A stretch of 55,716 bases of DNA. Source: a virus. Numbering within the stretch: the first letter of the stretch is position 1; each line of letters opens with the position of its first letter. The notes below the pieces were generated by a model. It was not told where the DNA came from. It made no database searches and saw only the letters and a list, made by a program, of their open reading frames with translations. The stretch lies in IMG/VR virus record IMGVR_UViG_3300022540_000741, positions 1 through 55,716 of that record. One strand, given 5' to 3'. Shown here piece by piece: positions 16,200 through 25,796 of the stretch. The translations under genes and the position numbers were made by a program.

Positions 16200-16558
16200 C
16201 ATACGGATTTCTAGGAATAAGAAATGAAGAGGATTTCTGGAATCTAACTCCGCTTGAATATTATGAGATGCTCAAAGGATATCAACTGAAAGATGAGGAA
16301 CACTGGCATAGAGCAGCTCTCCTCACTGCATGGATCGTCAATGTATGCGGACTAGGATTAGGAAGTCTGAAACGCAGGATCTCTCCAAGTCAGCTTCTAG
16401 GAATAAAAGTTGTGAGTGCAGAAAAAAGCAAGGAAGACAGGAAAGGATATGAGGCTATGAAAAAGAAGCATGAGCATTTACATAAAAAACTTTTTGCTGA
16501 TCAGCAGAAAGAATTGGAGACAGCTTCAAAGGATATAAAAAAAGAGATTAAAGCATGA
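16148..16558 (+). CDS. Frameshift extension of the tail chaperone (gpT part of gpGT)
   Basis: The -1 frame is open from the slippery site and reads GFGAEQIEWNWSEAREIA then YGFLGIRNEEDFWNLTPLEYY, the expected T-domain pattern (aromatic WxWSxA and a FWxLTPxE motif). The first ATG in this frame is at 16268, which would cut off this conserved part and has no ribosome site, so the product is made as a fusion to the upstream 119 residues. It probably binds the tape measure protein. It overlaps the tape measure start by ATGA. Confidence 0.85.
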   Translation, partial: GFGAEQIEWNWSEAREIAYGFLGIRNEEDFWNLTPLEYYEMLKGYQLKDEEHWHRAALLTAWIVNVCGLGLGSLKRRISPSQLLGIKVVSAEKSKEDRKGYEAMKKKHEHLHKKLFADQQKELETASKDIKKEIKA

Positions 16559-19356
16559 TCATAAAATCACTCTTAGTAAGAATCGGAGCGGATATCTCTG
16601 AAGTGGATGCAAGTCTGAAGCGAGTAGGACAATCCATGAAAAAAGCTGGAGCTGGATTCAAGAATGTAGGAAAGACTCTATCTACTAGATTGACTGCTCC
16701 ACTCGCTATAATGGGAGCTATTGCTGTCAAAGTTGGAGCGGATTTTGAGCAAGCGATGATGAACGCTGCTTCCGTCTCAGGAGCTACAGCAGTCGAAATC
16801 AAGCAGATGGAGGAGACTGCACGCAAGATGGGCGCAACGACTGTCTTCTCCGCTAAGGAAGCTGCTGATGCTATGTATTACATGGCATCTGCAGGATGGA
16901 AAGCTAATGATATGTCGAAAGCTCTTAAACCAACACTGGATCTTGCAGCAGCTACTCAATCGGATCTAGCTTTCACTACGAATACAGTCGTATCAGCTCT
17001 GAATCAATTTGGACTCTCTTCTGATAGTGCTGAAAAAGTCTCGAATGTCTTTGCTTCAGCTATAAGGAATTCTCAAGCTACTATGGAGAAACTCTCTACA
17101 TCGATGGCTTATGCGGGTCCAGTTATGAAGAGCTTAGGAAAAGGAGTGGAGGAGACAGGAGCAGCTCTCATGGTCATGTACAATGCAGGACTCGATGCTT
17201 CAATGGCTGGAACTGCTCTTAAAGGAATTATGGGGAGACTCGCTGAAGCAAATGCTTCCACTACAAAATCTGTTGAAGGACTCGGAATTTCAATGGAGGA
17301 TCTCAATCCTGAGACTCACAGTCTAGCTGAAATCGTAGCTACATTAGGAAAGAGTGGAGCGACTACAGGAGATATTTTTAAAATATTTGGACAGCGTGCG
17401 GGTCCAGCTATGGTTTCTCTGCTCGGAGCTGGAGCTGATAAGCTGCTCGAATATCAAGATACTATTACAGGAACTGCTGCAGCTAGCGAGATGGCTGAAA
17501 TGCAGATCAATACTCTCAAAGGAAGCTTTAAACTTTTGACATCAGCTCTCACAGAAGTAGCGATTCAGATCTCTAAAATCCTGATGCCTATCATCAAAGG
17601 ATTCATCGATAAAGTAATTATTCCTTTAGTCGAATGGATAGGAAAACTTCCTAAAGGATTGAAGATTGCAATCATAGCTTTTGCAGCTTTACTCGCAGCT
17701 TTGGGTCCGATCCTGATGATCGTAGGAATGTTGATTTCTGCTCTTCCAGCATTGATTACTGGATTAACTATTCTCGCTGGAGCATTTACTCTTGTGACTG
17801 CAGCTATCGGAATTATTGCAGTTGCAATCATAGGAGGAATTGTCCTCTGGACTAAATATAAAAGCGCTGTAAATGAAGTGGAGAAAGCTGAAGCACGCTT
17901 GATCGAAGCTCAAAAATCATTGAAACAGAAACTCATCGACATGAAGAATGAAGCTGGTATGACTGGAGAAGAATTTGGAAAACTTACTAATAAATACAAA
18001 GGAAATATAGTCGCTATGACGATGGCGATCTATAAAGGAAAAGAAGGAGTGGAGCTCCAGAAAGCTTTAGCTACAGTTAGCAAAAAACATAAAGAAGAAA
18101 TTGATAAACAGAGAGCTGCTGCTGATAAGGGAAAAGATTCTTTTAAAGGACTCACTGATCAGCTTGATAAATATAAAAAAGGAATCGAAGTTACTAGCGA
18201 TGCTACTATGGAATGGATTGATTATCTTCACAAAATCGGATTAAAAACAATAGAAGAAAAGCAGGATAGAATCGCAGCGCTCGAAAAACATCTTATAAGC
18301 TTGAAGAAAGCTTTGGATGATAAGAAGATCTCACTTCAGACTTATACTGAAGCTGTTAAAAAAACAAATAAAGAGCTCTCTTCACTCACTGAAAAAACAA
18401 AAGAATCCACTAAAGAAATAGGAAAAGCTAGCGGACTCATCGGAGGAATGTTTACTCCTCAATTAATGGAAGGAATTCTCTATTTGAAACAGCTAGGAGA
18501 AGCAGCAGAGGAAGCTGGAGTAAAAACTAGAGAGCAGCTCGGAGTAGAACTTACGAAGCTGGAAAAGAACTGGGATTCATTGAAAGAACATATCGATCCA
18601 CAAGAACAGGAAAAGATAATTGATCAGATAATAGAATTATATGGAAGATTAGGAGAGGAAGTTCCAGCGAATTTCGTAGCAATATCGGAATCTTTTAAAA
18701 CAGAAGCTGAAAAATTTCAGGAGACTTTAGCTTCTATGGATGAGCTCACAAGAGCTACGTTCAATGCGATGTCCAATGTAGTGCAGGATGGAATCTACGG
18801 AATCATGGACGCTTTTGAAAAATGGGGTGAAGAAGGAGGAAGCATCCTCACTGGATTAGCAGAAGCTTTCAAAGGATTCACAAAATCCGCTATAGGAGCA
18901 CTCAAAGATCTTGTCACTGGAATACTTACTTCAGCGATGAAAAATATCCTGGCAAAGCAAGCTGAAGCTATAGCTGGAATAATTGCTTCAGTCATGACTT
19001 CAATTCCTTTTCCTCTGAATCTCGCTTTAGTAGGAGCTGCGATTGCTGGAGTATCTGCGCTCTTTGGAGCGATAAAGCTCGCTGAAGGAGCTGTGGTGAC
19101 GAAACCGACTCTAGCAGTGATAGGAGAAGCAGGAACTGAAGGAGTGATTCCCTGGAAGGATATTAAGAAAGGATTTGGAGGAGGAGGACAGACAATTTTT
19201 GATATAAAGAACATATTCGATATTAGAGCGCTGGATGCTGCAGGAGTAGCAGAAATAACCGAGAATGTGATCATTCCTAAGATCGTAGAAAGCATAAAAT
19301 TGAATGTCAATGAAGCGAATACTAAAATGAATAATGCTCTAAAAAGGAGACTTTAA
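16555..19356 (+). CDS. Tape measure protein
   Basis: At 933 residues this is the longest gene. The N-terminal part has the TP901 tail tape measure domain (about residues 85-290: ARKMGATTVFSAKEAADAMY, AATQSDLAFTTNTVVSALNQFG and GTALKGIMGRLAEA). Hydrophobic helices lie at about 345-430, a coiled-coil middle at 435-720, and further hydrophobic segments at 790-850. It fills the tail lumen and sets tail length: 933 residues at roughly 1.5 angstrom each would suggest a tail of about 140 nm. Confidence 0.93.
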   Translation: MIIKSLLVRIGADISEVDASLKRVGQSMKKAGAGFKNVGKTLSTRLTAPLAIMGAIAVKVGADFEQAMMNAASVSGATAVEIKQMEETARKMGATTVFSAKEAADAMYYMASAGWKANDMSKALKPTLDLAAATQSDLAFTTNTVVSALNQFGLSSDSAEKVSNVFASAIRNSQATMEKLSTSMAYAGPVMKSLGKGVEETGAALMVMYNAGLDASMAGTALKGIMGRLAEANASTTKSVEGLGISMEDLNPETHSLAEIVATLGKSGATTGDIFKIFGQRAGPAMVSLLGAGADKLLEYQDTITGTAAASEMAEMQINTLKGSFKLLTSALTEVAIQISKILMPIIKGFIDKVIIPLVEWIGKLPKGLKIAIIAFAALLAALGPILMIVGMLISALPALITGLTILAGAFTLVTAAIGIIAVAIIGGIVLWTKYKSAVNEVEKAEARLIEAQKSLKQKLIDMKNEAGMTGEEFGKLTNKYKGNIVAMTMAIYKGKEGVELQKALATVSKKHKEEIDKQRAAADKGKDSFKGLTDQLDKYKKGIEVTSDATMEWIDYLHKIGLKTIEEKQDRIAALEKHLISLKKALDDKKISLQTYTEAVKKTNKELSSLTEKTKESTKEIGKASGLIGGMFTPQLMEGILYLKQLGEAAEEAGVKTREQLGVELTKLEKNWDSLKEHIDPQEQEKIIDQIIELYGRLGEEVPANFVAISESFKTEAEKFQETLASMDELTRATFNAMSNVVQDGIYGIMDAFEKWGEEGGSILTGLAEAFKGFTKSAIGALKDLVTGILTSAMKNILAKQAEAIAGIIASVMTSIPFPLNLALVGAAIAGVSALFGAIKLAEGAVVTKPTLAVIGEAGTEGVIPWKDIKKGFGGGGQTIFDIKNIFDIRALDAAGVAEITENVIIPKIVESIKLNVNEANTKMNNALKRRL

Positions 19357-19357
19357 A

Positions 19358-20158
19358 ATGGGTCTGATCTATGTTCCTGGAAATAGAGTAAATGTGGACA
19401 CAGTAAAATCTGTGACTAGCGTAGATCCAAGTGGATATTTTAATAAAGAAAATCTTTATAATCAGCTTCCTTCAATTCCTTTCAGATTCAATGCTAAGAC
19501 TGGAAATCAAATTAAAATAGATCTACTCTCTCCATTGAATATCACTGCAGTTGCAGTTGTGAATCATAATTTCCTAGCTCCTACTTTACTGAAGATCAAA
19601 GCTGCTGCTGCAGATCCTCCGGCTGGAGGAGACTGGGATAATCCTGATTACTCTGCGGATCTCAGTCTTTGCACTGGAGTAAATAATCTATATAAAAAAA
19701 TTGATGAAACTTATCAATACTGGGTTCTGGACATCGATGATGCAACTAATGATTTCAACACAGAAGTAGGAGAGTTCATACTCTATACATGGAGCAGCTT
19801 CTCGCTCTTTCATATCATGAAGGATAGCGAGTCTTTGAGGATCAATGTAGCAAGCACTCCTACTCATTATGATCAGGATCATGATGCTTATCTTTCAGAA
19901 TGTTTAAGATTTATGTTGAGTCCGAGAAAAGAAACTACTAGAGGACAGATCGATGAGATAAGGACTTTTCTCTCTACTATAAAAGGAGCTGCAGGAAGAT
20001 TCCTTTTCATTCCTGATGATACATACTGTCACTGTTATTATGTTAAAGTTGAAGGAAGAGATTTCCTAGCGGACAGAGTTTATCATTCTCCAAAAGATAT
20101 CCTGGATTGGAGTCTCACACTAAAAGAACTAACTAAAGGATTATCTATGTTGAGCTAA
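19358..20158 (+). CDS. Distal tail-like protein
   Basis: A 266-residue protein directly after the tape measure gene, the usual place of the distal tail (Dit) protein that forms the hub ring at the tail tip. It has a beta-rich N-terminal part (IKIDLLSPLNITAVAVVNHN), and the C-terminal part contains RGQIDEIRTFLSTIKGAAGRFLFIPDD, as in phage tail proteins of the distal type. No motif proves it; position carries most weight. The gene starts one base after the tape measure stop. Confidence 0.6.
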   Translation: MGLIYVPGNRVNVDTVKSVTSVDPSGYFNKENLYNQLPSIPFRFNAKTGNQIKIDLLSPLNITAVAVVNHNFLAPTLLKIKAAAADPPAGGDWDNPDYSADLSLCTGVNNLYKKIDETYQYWVLDIDDATNDFNTEVGEFILYTWSSFSLFHIMKDSESLRINVASTPTHYDQDHDAYLSECLRFMLSPRKETTRGQIDEIRTFLSTIKGAAGRFLFIPDDTYCHCYYVKVEGRDFLADRVYHSPKDILDWSLTLKELTKGLSMLS

Positions 20159-20159
20159 A

Positions 20160-22508
20160 ATGATTCCATTTAAAGAATTTATACTTTTCCATTCAGCGAA
20201 TATAGAAGGAATCGCTCCTACTCCTCCAGGAACTTTCGCAGATCCTTCAGATTGGACAACTACTCATTATAGATATTGCAAATTAGGATATGGGTATTTA
20301 TCAACCAATGTGAGAACTCAATTCAGACCTGTCTTCATTCCTAAAGAAAAGGATTTTGAATTAGTGGATGGATTAGACGTGACAGTGAAAGCTCATTTAG
20401 ATCTTATATTAGCAAAGACATTAGATACATGTTCTCCTGCATTGGACGATTGTGATTTAATTTATGGCATATTGAATGATCCTTCATCTCCTAAAGTTTG
20501 GCACAAATATAAAGTCACTGGAAGACATTATGATGGAACTAATCTCTGGGATAGAAATCCTCCTTATATGATAGGAAATCCAGGTTTTGGTGATATTCAA
20601 ATGGCAGATCTTCCTAAACTTTATCCTTTGATTATGGAAGCATATCGAGCTGGAGTAGGATGCTTTGTCAATAAATATCAAGAAGAACTTTTCAGATTAG
20701 GACTTTGTGGTTATTTATCAAATTTTAATCCTGGATTATCTACTCCATCAGAAAGAGTCTATTTATCTTGTGAACCGAGCAGCTTGAGAGTCTTTTATCT
20801 CAATCCTATAGTGAACAGTCTTTCTGTTAAATATGCTAAGACAACAGGAAATAAAGAGCTGATCCTCACTGGATTAGGATTTAAAAATAGCAATGCAGAA
20901 ATGGATGAAGGAGGAGCTTCAAATCCAGGAGCTCACGCAGTCGGTTGGGAGGATAATGTTCTGTACATAGATTTTATCGGATTGCAAGGACAAGGAACTA
21001 CTACATTGAGGAGGACTGCTTCTCCTGCAGATTTCACAGTCACTAATACTGAAATTATTATTCCATCAGCTAGATTTCCAACTTTAGCAAAAGGAACTTA
21101 TGAATTATATTTAAGAAAGTATAATGCTGGAGGACTTCTCGCTTTTCCTGAAGGTTATGCTGGAGACTGGAGGACTGATCCTTTAGGAAGAATTTATAAA
21201 GGAAATAGATTCACTTTTTTGATAGACGATGACTATGTGGAGAAAGGATTCAGATCCAAGAGATCTCCTATGATGCTAATAAACATGAGTTTTAAAAATA
21301 GACAAGGAACTTTATTCCAACAGCCTATCGCTGAAATGGACGTGAGGACTAGCAATAAAATTTATCGTGGATTCCTGCTCAACTATTCAAGTATCAATAG
21401 AGCTGTAAATGATAAAGCTGGAAATTTTAAAGGAACATCGATGGAGCTGGATCTATCAAATCATAATAAAGATTATTCCATAACTCTTCATGACTATCCT
21501 GTTTTGAAAAATCAAGAAGTGGAAATAGCTGTAGCGCAAATGGATGAGCCTGAATCCTGGAAAATTCCATTATTAAAAATGATAGTGGATGACTATCATC
21601 TAAAAGGAACATCTTTTAAAGTTGTGCTTAAGGATCTAGCTCAGAAGATTTTTAATAAAACTGTTCCTAAGAGGATCTGCACTACAGCAGATTATCCTAA
21701 TTTGAGTGATGATTATGTAGGAGCTGCGATGCCCGAAGTGCTAGGACTCAATGTCTTAGGAGTAGGAAAATATCCAGGAGCAGTAGAAGCTGCACAAGTG
21801 AGTGCTGATGTGTATCTTGCTTCATACAGAACTTTAAAGAGCATAGATGCAGTCTATTCAGACTACTCAGTAGTAGGAGGATGGACTGTCTTCTATGATC
21901 ATGGAGGAAGAACTTATATCAGATTAGCTGGACAAGATGATAAAGTGATCACTTTTGATTGTAAAGGATGTATGTTCAAAGACTGGAATTCTGTAAACGG
22001 ATATATCGAAAATCCAGCTTATATCTTGCTTCATTATATAACTAAAATCATGGAAGTAAGACTCGCAGATATCGTGCGCTATTCATTTGATGAAGTAGCT
22101 GCGCTCTTTGAAAGCATAGCGGAGGAAACATCAGGAAGACTTATTATTCAAAATACTCAAAGAGCATCCACTGAAATGAAACAATTATTATTTGACTATG
22201 AGACAAAAGCTTTTGTAGCTACTGATGGAAGATTAGAAATAGGAAAAAAAGACATCTCGAATTATAGTTCAGATCTATTAATTTTTGATCAAGCGGATCT
22301 CCAAGAATCTGCAGATAGAAAATGGAATCAGGATGAATCTATAAATAGAGTGAAAGTTGAATCTGATTATTATCCTTCAGCAGATAAATTCAAATCAGGA
22401 GAAGAGGATGAGAAAGCAGATCTAATAGAAGAGATCGATGAGACAAGAGAAGATACTAGAGGAAGAGATCGTGAAGATCGTAGAAGAGGAAGAAGAGCAG
22501 AGAGATAA
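20160..22508 (+). CDS. Large baseplate/tail tip protein, first part of hub
   Basis: A 782-residue protein. Residues 215-320 look like an IPT/TIG-type beta sandwich (NSLSVKYAKTTGNKELILTG). From about 380 onward (MDVRTSNKIYRGFLLNYSSINRA and LLKMIVDDYHLKGTSFKVVLKD) it resembles the central hub proteins of siphovirus tail tips. The last 30 residues are an Arg/Asp/Glu run (RGRDREDRRRGRRAER) that looks like out-of-frame reading of purine-rich DNA. The next gene continues with hub-like sequence, so the two may form one protein by a frameshift at 22429-22508. Confidence 0.7.
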   Translation: MIPFKEFILFHSANIEGIAPTPPGTFADPSDWTTTHYRYCKLGYGYLSTNVRTQFRPVFIPKEKDFELVDGLDVTVKAHLDLILAKTLDTCSPALDDCDLIYGILNDPSSPKVWHKYKVTGRHYDGTNLWDRNPPYMIGNPGFGDIQMADLPKLYPLIMEAYRAGVGCFVNKYQEELFRLGLCGYLSNFNPGLSTPSERVYLSCEPSSLRVFYLNPIVNSLSVKYAKTTGNKELILTGLGFKNSNAEMDEGGASNPGAHAVGWEDNVLYIDFIGLQGQGTTTLRRTASPADFTVTNTEIIIPSARFPTLAKGTYELYLRKYNAGGLLAFPEGYAGDWRTDPLGRIYKGNRFTFLIDDDYVEKGFRSKRSPMMLINMSFKNRQGTLFQQPIAEMDVRTSNKIYRGFLLNYSSINRAVNDKAGNFKGTSMELDLSNHNKDYSITLHDYPVLKNQEVEIAVAQMDEPESWKIPLLKMIVDDYHLKGTSFKVVLKDLAQKIFNKTVPKRICTTADYPNLSDDYVGAAMPEVLGLNVLGVGKYPGAVEAAQVSADVYLASYRTLKSIDAVYSDYSVVGGWTVFYDHGGRTYIRLAGQDDKVITFDCKGCMFKDWNSVNGYIENPAYILLHYITKIMEVRLADIVRYSFDEVAALFESIAEETSGRLIIQNTQRASTEMKQLLFDYETKAFVATDGRLEIGKKDISNYSSDLLIFDQADLQESADRKWNQDESINRVKVESDYYPSADKFKSGEEDEKADLIEEIDETREDTRGRDREDRRRGRRAER

Positions 22509-22509
22509 A

Positions 22510-22953
22510 ATGTGGAATATATGCTGGTCACGCTCCGCTACTTGGATTAGATCTCTAATTCGATCAGAGCTTCTAAAGAGAGGAGAAGGATACAGGACAG
22601 CAGATATCGTGCTTCCTCTTTGGTGGATGGAAAAACTTGATATCCATCAGAGCTTTAAATTTCAAGATCCTTATGGATTGAGTGCTGATGGATCTGGAGA
22701 AGTGGAGCGCTATTATTATGTGGAGGATCTCCAGTATGATATCAGAGCAAAAAAATTAAGAGTCAAAGCTGTAGATCTCCAGTATCTACTCCGTCAATAT
22801 CTCATACTAGGAGATGAGACGCTTATTGCTTCTAATTATAATGTAGCTTCAGACAGTGATAAAATGTACGCTTATTGCTGTGATGAGATCTCAGAGAAAT
22901 TTGCAAATGGAGATCCAGGGAAGATCTTTGCTAATGAAATTTTAGGACTATAA
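22510..22953 (+). CDS. C-terminal part of tail hub protein
   Basis: A 147-residue protein that starts one base after the previous stop. RTADIVLPLWWMEKLDIHQSFKFQDPYG and VEDLQYDIRAKKLRVKAVDLQYLLR are typical of the C-terminal part of tail tip hub proteins, normally joined to the region encoded upstream. The frame is open back to 22429, inside the preceding gene, so a +1 shift there would give one protein of about 930 residues. The start used when translated alone is ATG 22510 (22438 is an alternative). Confidence 0.65.
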   Translation: MWNICWSRSATWIRSLIRSELLKRGEGYRTADIVLPLWWMEKLDIHQSFKFQDPYGLSADGSGEVERYYYVEDLQYDIRAKKLRVKAVDLQYLLRQYLILGDETLIASNYNVASDSDKMYAYCCDEISEKFANGDPGKIFANEILGL

Positions 22954-22954
22954 A

Positions 22955-23341
22955 ATGAGATTAAAAATTTTCAAATGGATAGAAAAAACTTTTGGAATTC
23001 TTTATTCAGGAAGTGGATTGAGTTTCAATGAGCTAATGACTGATCAGTTAATTAAAGAACGCTTGTTCAGGTTCACTGAAATCACTTTTCAAATTAAAAT
23101 AAAAGATGCTGCAAAAACATGGATGGACATAACACTTCATGAGGAATGGAAAAATCATATAAAGAAAATTGCGAGTCCTGGATTAGAAGATACGTTTACT
23201 TTTCATATCAGCAAGAGTGAGGATCACGTGACTCCTTCTGATATAGATATCTTTAAAGGATCAGCTAGTGATAGATTGATCACAAAATACTCACTAACAT
23301 TATCTGTAGTTATTATGAAAAAAAAGGAGATCTTAAAATGA
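22955..23341 (+). CDS. Baseplate-module hypothetical protein
   Basis: A 128-residue mixed alpha/beta protein between the hub and fibre genes, overlapping the fibre gene by four bases. No family recognised. WMDITLHEEWKNHIKKIASPGLEDTFTFHISK suggests a beta-sandwich typical of small tip proteins. Inferred structural. Confidence 0.55.
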   Translation: MRLKIFKWIEKTFGILYSGSGLSFNELMTDQLIKERLFRFTEITFQIKIKDAAKTWMDITLHEEWKNHIKKIASPGLEDTFTFHISKSEDHVTPSDIDIFKGSASDRLITKYSLTLSVVIMKKKEILK

Positions 23342-24621
23342 CTTTAGCAAATGGAGATCCTTTCGTAGTAGGAGACATATTCAGCTTCCAGCAAGCTGAA
23401 AGAATGAAGGATAATTGGAGAGCAGTTGGAGCTCCTTCAAATCCTCAAGCTGGATCTCTGTGGTCTAAAACTACAAATGATAAACTTTATCATCGCAAGA
23501 CTTCAGCATGGGCTGAAATCCTTCAAATGGGAGTGGAAGCTTCTGGATATATAGATTTAGTCCGTTTATCCACATCCGCAAGTGGAGCATACGCATTAAG
23601 AATAGATGCTTATCAAGATGACGTGACTGCTCTCACTGGACTTCTGAGAGGAGCTTATATTCAAGCTTCAAATGGAGCGCTAGTTGCTACAGGAACTATA
23701 AGAGCTCTGGAGCTCAAAGCAAGAGCAGGAAGACCTGGAGAGACAGGAAACGATATCGCTGTCCTTGAAGGACTCTCCATAAGCGCAGACGCTAAAACTT
23801 ACGATATAACTACAGTGATGAGAGGAGCTGAAATCATCCTGGATGGCGAGTCTGGAGCTATTACTAAAGCTGTAGGGATAAGAATTGCTCAAAATTTTCA
23901 AGCTGATATAGCTACTCTCTGCTATGGACTTGAGATCTATCGGGACAGCTTTGATTATGACGCTGATATTGTCCTTTCTTCTGGAGCGAAAATAGGGGGG
24001 AAAGCTGCAGATGTTAGTATAAGTCCTACTGGTCAAGTAGGAATAGGAGTGCTGGATTCAGATCGTCCTCTTTCGATTTGTAGTGATGTTAATTCTATGC
24101 CGGCTGGATATGGTTCTCTTCTTATTTATGGCGATTCTAATAATGAACGATTCGATCTGCAAAGCACAGTAGATCCAGGATTCTTAATGAGGAGATGCTC
24201 AGGAGCAAGCTATGACGCTCCAGGAGCAACTTTATCAGGCACGACTTTAGGCTTCTTGGGATTTACTGGACACGATGGCGTTGATTGGGTTACTGGAAGT
24301 AAAGTCGTAGTCATCGCTAAAGCTGCTGAGAACTGGACTCCTACAGAACAAGGAACATATCTTAATCTTGAAACAACTCTGATAGGCTCAGTCGGGAGAG
24401 CATTGGCAGTCCGTATTACAGATGATAAAAAAGTAGGAATAGGATTAGTTCCTACAGTTAATATGATAGGACTTTCTATTGAAGCTGGATGTCTCACGCT
24501 TAAAGAAATAGCTACTCCTACAGCAGATGTTAATTATGGCAAAATTTATACTAAAGATGATAATAAACTTTATTTTCAAGATGGGGCTGGAACAGAGCAT
24601 GAAGTAGCTTACGTTCCTTAA
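23338..24621 (+). CDS. Tail fibre / receptor-binding-like protein
   Basis: A 427-residue protein. The N-terminal 60 residues (NPQAGSLWSKTTNDKLYHRKTSAWAEIL) resemble the virion-attachment part of fibres. A beta-repeat middle (LLRGAYIQASNGALVATG and following) is similar to the head gene at 10753. The C-terminal NYGKIYTKDDNKLYFQDGAGTEHEVAY is a widespread fibre ending. It probably trimerises and contacts the host surface. Confidence 0.72.
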   Translation: MTLANGDPFVVGDIFSFQQAERMKDNWRAVGAPSNPQAGSLWSKTTNDKLYHRKTSAWAEILQMGVEASGYIDLVRLSTSASGAYALRIDAYQDDVTALTGLLRGAYIQASNGALVATGTIRALELKARAGRPGETGNDIAVLEGLSISADAKTYDITTVMRGAEIILDGESGAITKAVGIRIAQNFQADIATLCYGLEIYRDSFDYDADIVLSSGAKIGGKAADVSISPTGQVGIGVLDSDRPLSICSDVNSMPAGYGSLLIYGDSNNERFDLQSTVDPGFLMRRCSGASYDAPGATLSGTTLGFLGFTGHDGVDWVTGSKVVVIAKAAENWTPTEQGTYLNLETTLIGSVGRALAVRITDDKKVGIGLVPTVNMIGLSIEAGCLTLKEIATPTADVNYGKIYTKDDNKLYFQDGAGTEHEVAYVP

Positions 24622-24649
24622 ATAAAATCATAAAAAAGGAGATTGAAAA

Positions 24650-24910
24650 ATGCCCGATTCAGAAGAAGAAAAACTTGAAAACAAGAAAGCAGAAATCACT
24701 AAAAGAAAATTTATTGAAGGATTAGAAGGCTATACTAGCTGGGATCAAGTCAAAAATTTCATTGAACATAGTCCAGCTTTTGTAAGGACTATGATAGTAA
24801 ATGATCTTCAAGACGAGATTGATAGCTTTGCTGGAAAAGTAGAAAATATAACAAAATGGAATGATTTTCTCATTGAATTAAAAACTGAAATAGAAGCTAT
24901 CGGTTCTTAA
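24650..24910 (+). CDS. Small hypothetical protein
   Basis: An 86-residue acidic helical protein with a strong ribosome site (aaggagattgaaa). It contains YTSWDQVKNFIEHSPAFVRTMIVNDLQDEIDSF. The family is unknown. Location after the fibre gene suggests a late structural or assembly role. Confidence 0.55.
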   Translation: MPDSEEEKLENKKAEITKRKFIEGLEGYTSWDQVKNFIEHSPAFVRTMIVNDLQDEIDSFAGKVENITKWNDFLIELKTEIEAIGS

Positions 24911-24931
24911 ATATTTATTAAGGAGATTAAA

Positions 24932-25366
24932 ATGCAAATAGACATGAATTACAAATTTAAACAACTGGACGGAAAGGATCTAAAAGATTTAGTCATCGAT
25001 GAAGATAAGGACGGAAATCCTAAAAGAGATAAAGATAATATTCCGATCCTGAAGCTCGGAGCTGCTATGACTTTGAAAAAAATTTGTACAGACGTTCTTG
25101 TTAATCCTCCTGTGGAATTAGATCCTATGACAAAAAGAGCGAAGGAAATTCCATCGGATAAAAAGCTTGATATGTGGAATCTCGCTCAAAAAATTCATAC
25201 TTCAAATGGACTTGTGGATCTAAAATCTGATAAAGTCGAAATGCTCAAAAAACTCATAAACAGAAGATATCCTTCAGGAATGAGTTCCACTTTGATAGTC
25301 GCTCAAGCATTTGCTACTTTAGATCCAACAGCAGAAGAAGAAGATAAAAAAAAGAAAAAAAGCTAA
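24932..25366 (+). CDS. Conserved late-operon hypothetical protein
   Basis: A 144-residue protein with an ILKLGAAMTLKKICTDVLV segment, a KKLDMWNLAQKIH helix and a C-terminal VEMLKKLINRRYPSGMSSTLIVAQAFATLD, the layout of small proteins seen near the end of tail operons in other phages. The role is unknown. It ends with a lysine run just before a 213-base gap. Confidence 0.6.
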   Translation: MQIDMNYKFKQLDGKDLKDLVIDEDKDGNPKRDKDNIPILKLGAAMTLKKICTDVLVNPPVELDPMTKRAKEIPSDKKLDMWNLAQKIHTSNGLVDLKSDKVEMLKKLINRRYPSGMSSTLIVAQAFATLDPTAEEEDKKKKKS

Positions 25367-25436
25367 TAATCTGCTCAGAAATAGTAGATTGTAAGATCCA
25401 CTCCCTCAAGTCATTTAAAACACTACATTTAGGCTC

Positions 25437-25465
25437 TTGACAGGCTATAGGAAAATCCTTATATT
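25437..25465 (+). promoter_or_regulatory. Sigma-70-like promoter of accessory operon 1
   Basis: TTGACA (25437-25442), a 17-base spacer and TATATT (25460-25465); a second TATACT follows at 25465-25470. It is the best promoter in the window. The 70 bases before it (25367-25436) hold nothing else that I can see. Confidence 0.75.
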
Positions 25466-25579
25466 ATACTATAGACATGAGAGAGAGACTGAGATTAGCT
25501 TTACATCCTTCCTTTAGGAAATTCCTTCCTAGATCCTTATCCTCTCTCTTTATTCTCGGTCTCTCTCCAGGAGGATTCT
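25466..25579 (+). promoter_or_regulatory. Leader with a 14-bp closing stem
   Basis: GAGAGAGACTGAGA (25481-25494) pairs over its full length with TCTCGGTCTCTCTC (25554-25567, one G-T), and TAGGAA/TTCCTA (25515-25520, 25526-25531) forms an inner hairpin. The ribosome site AGGAGGA starts three bases after the long stem. An ATG at 25477, about five bases from the expected transcript start, opens a 41-codon frame that overlaps the first gene; it has no ribosome site and may be chance. Confidence 0.6.
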
Positions 25580-25786
25580 ATGGGTTTATCAAAATTTTCT
25601 GATGGCATAATTCAGCATGATGGAAAAAAGCTCCAGAAATGCTACATCAAAACTACTGATGAATTTTATGTGAACTGTCCTTACTGTGGAAATACTATTG
25701 ATTGTGGAACTGATGATCACGTAGAAAAATGTACTTCCTGTAATAAAGAATTCTATGCTGAATTTAGCTTTCCAAATATCATCTAA
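25580..25786 (+). CDS. Small zinc-ribbon protein
   Basis: A 68-residue protein with CPYCGNTIDC (residues 33-42) and CTSC (51-54), a rubredoxin-like zinc ribbon of the type phages use in small regulators or adaptors. It is the first gene of the promoter-led operon that ends at the 29538 terminator. It has a strong ribosome site AGGAGGATTCT. Confidence 0.65.
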   Translation: MGLSKFSDGIIQHDGKKLQKCYIKTTDEFYVNCPYCGNTIDCGTDDHVEKCTSCNKEFYAEFSFPNII

Positions 25787-25796
25787 AGGAGGATCT

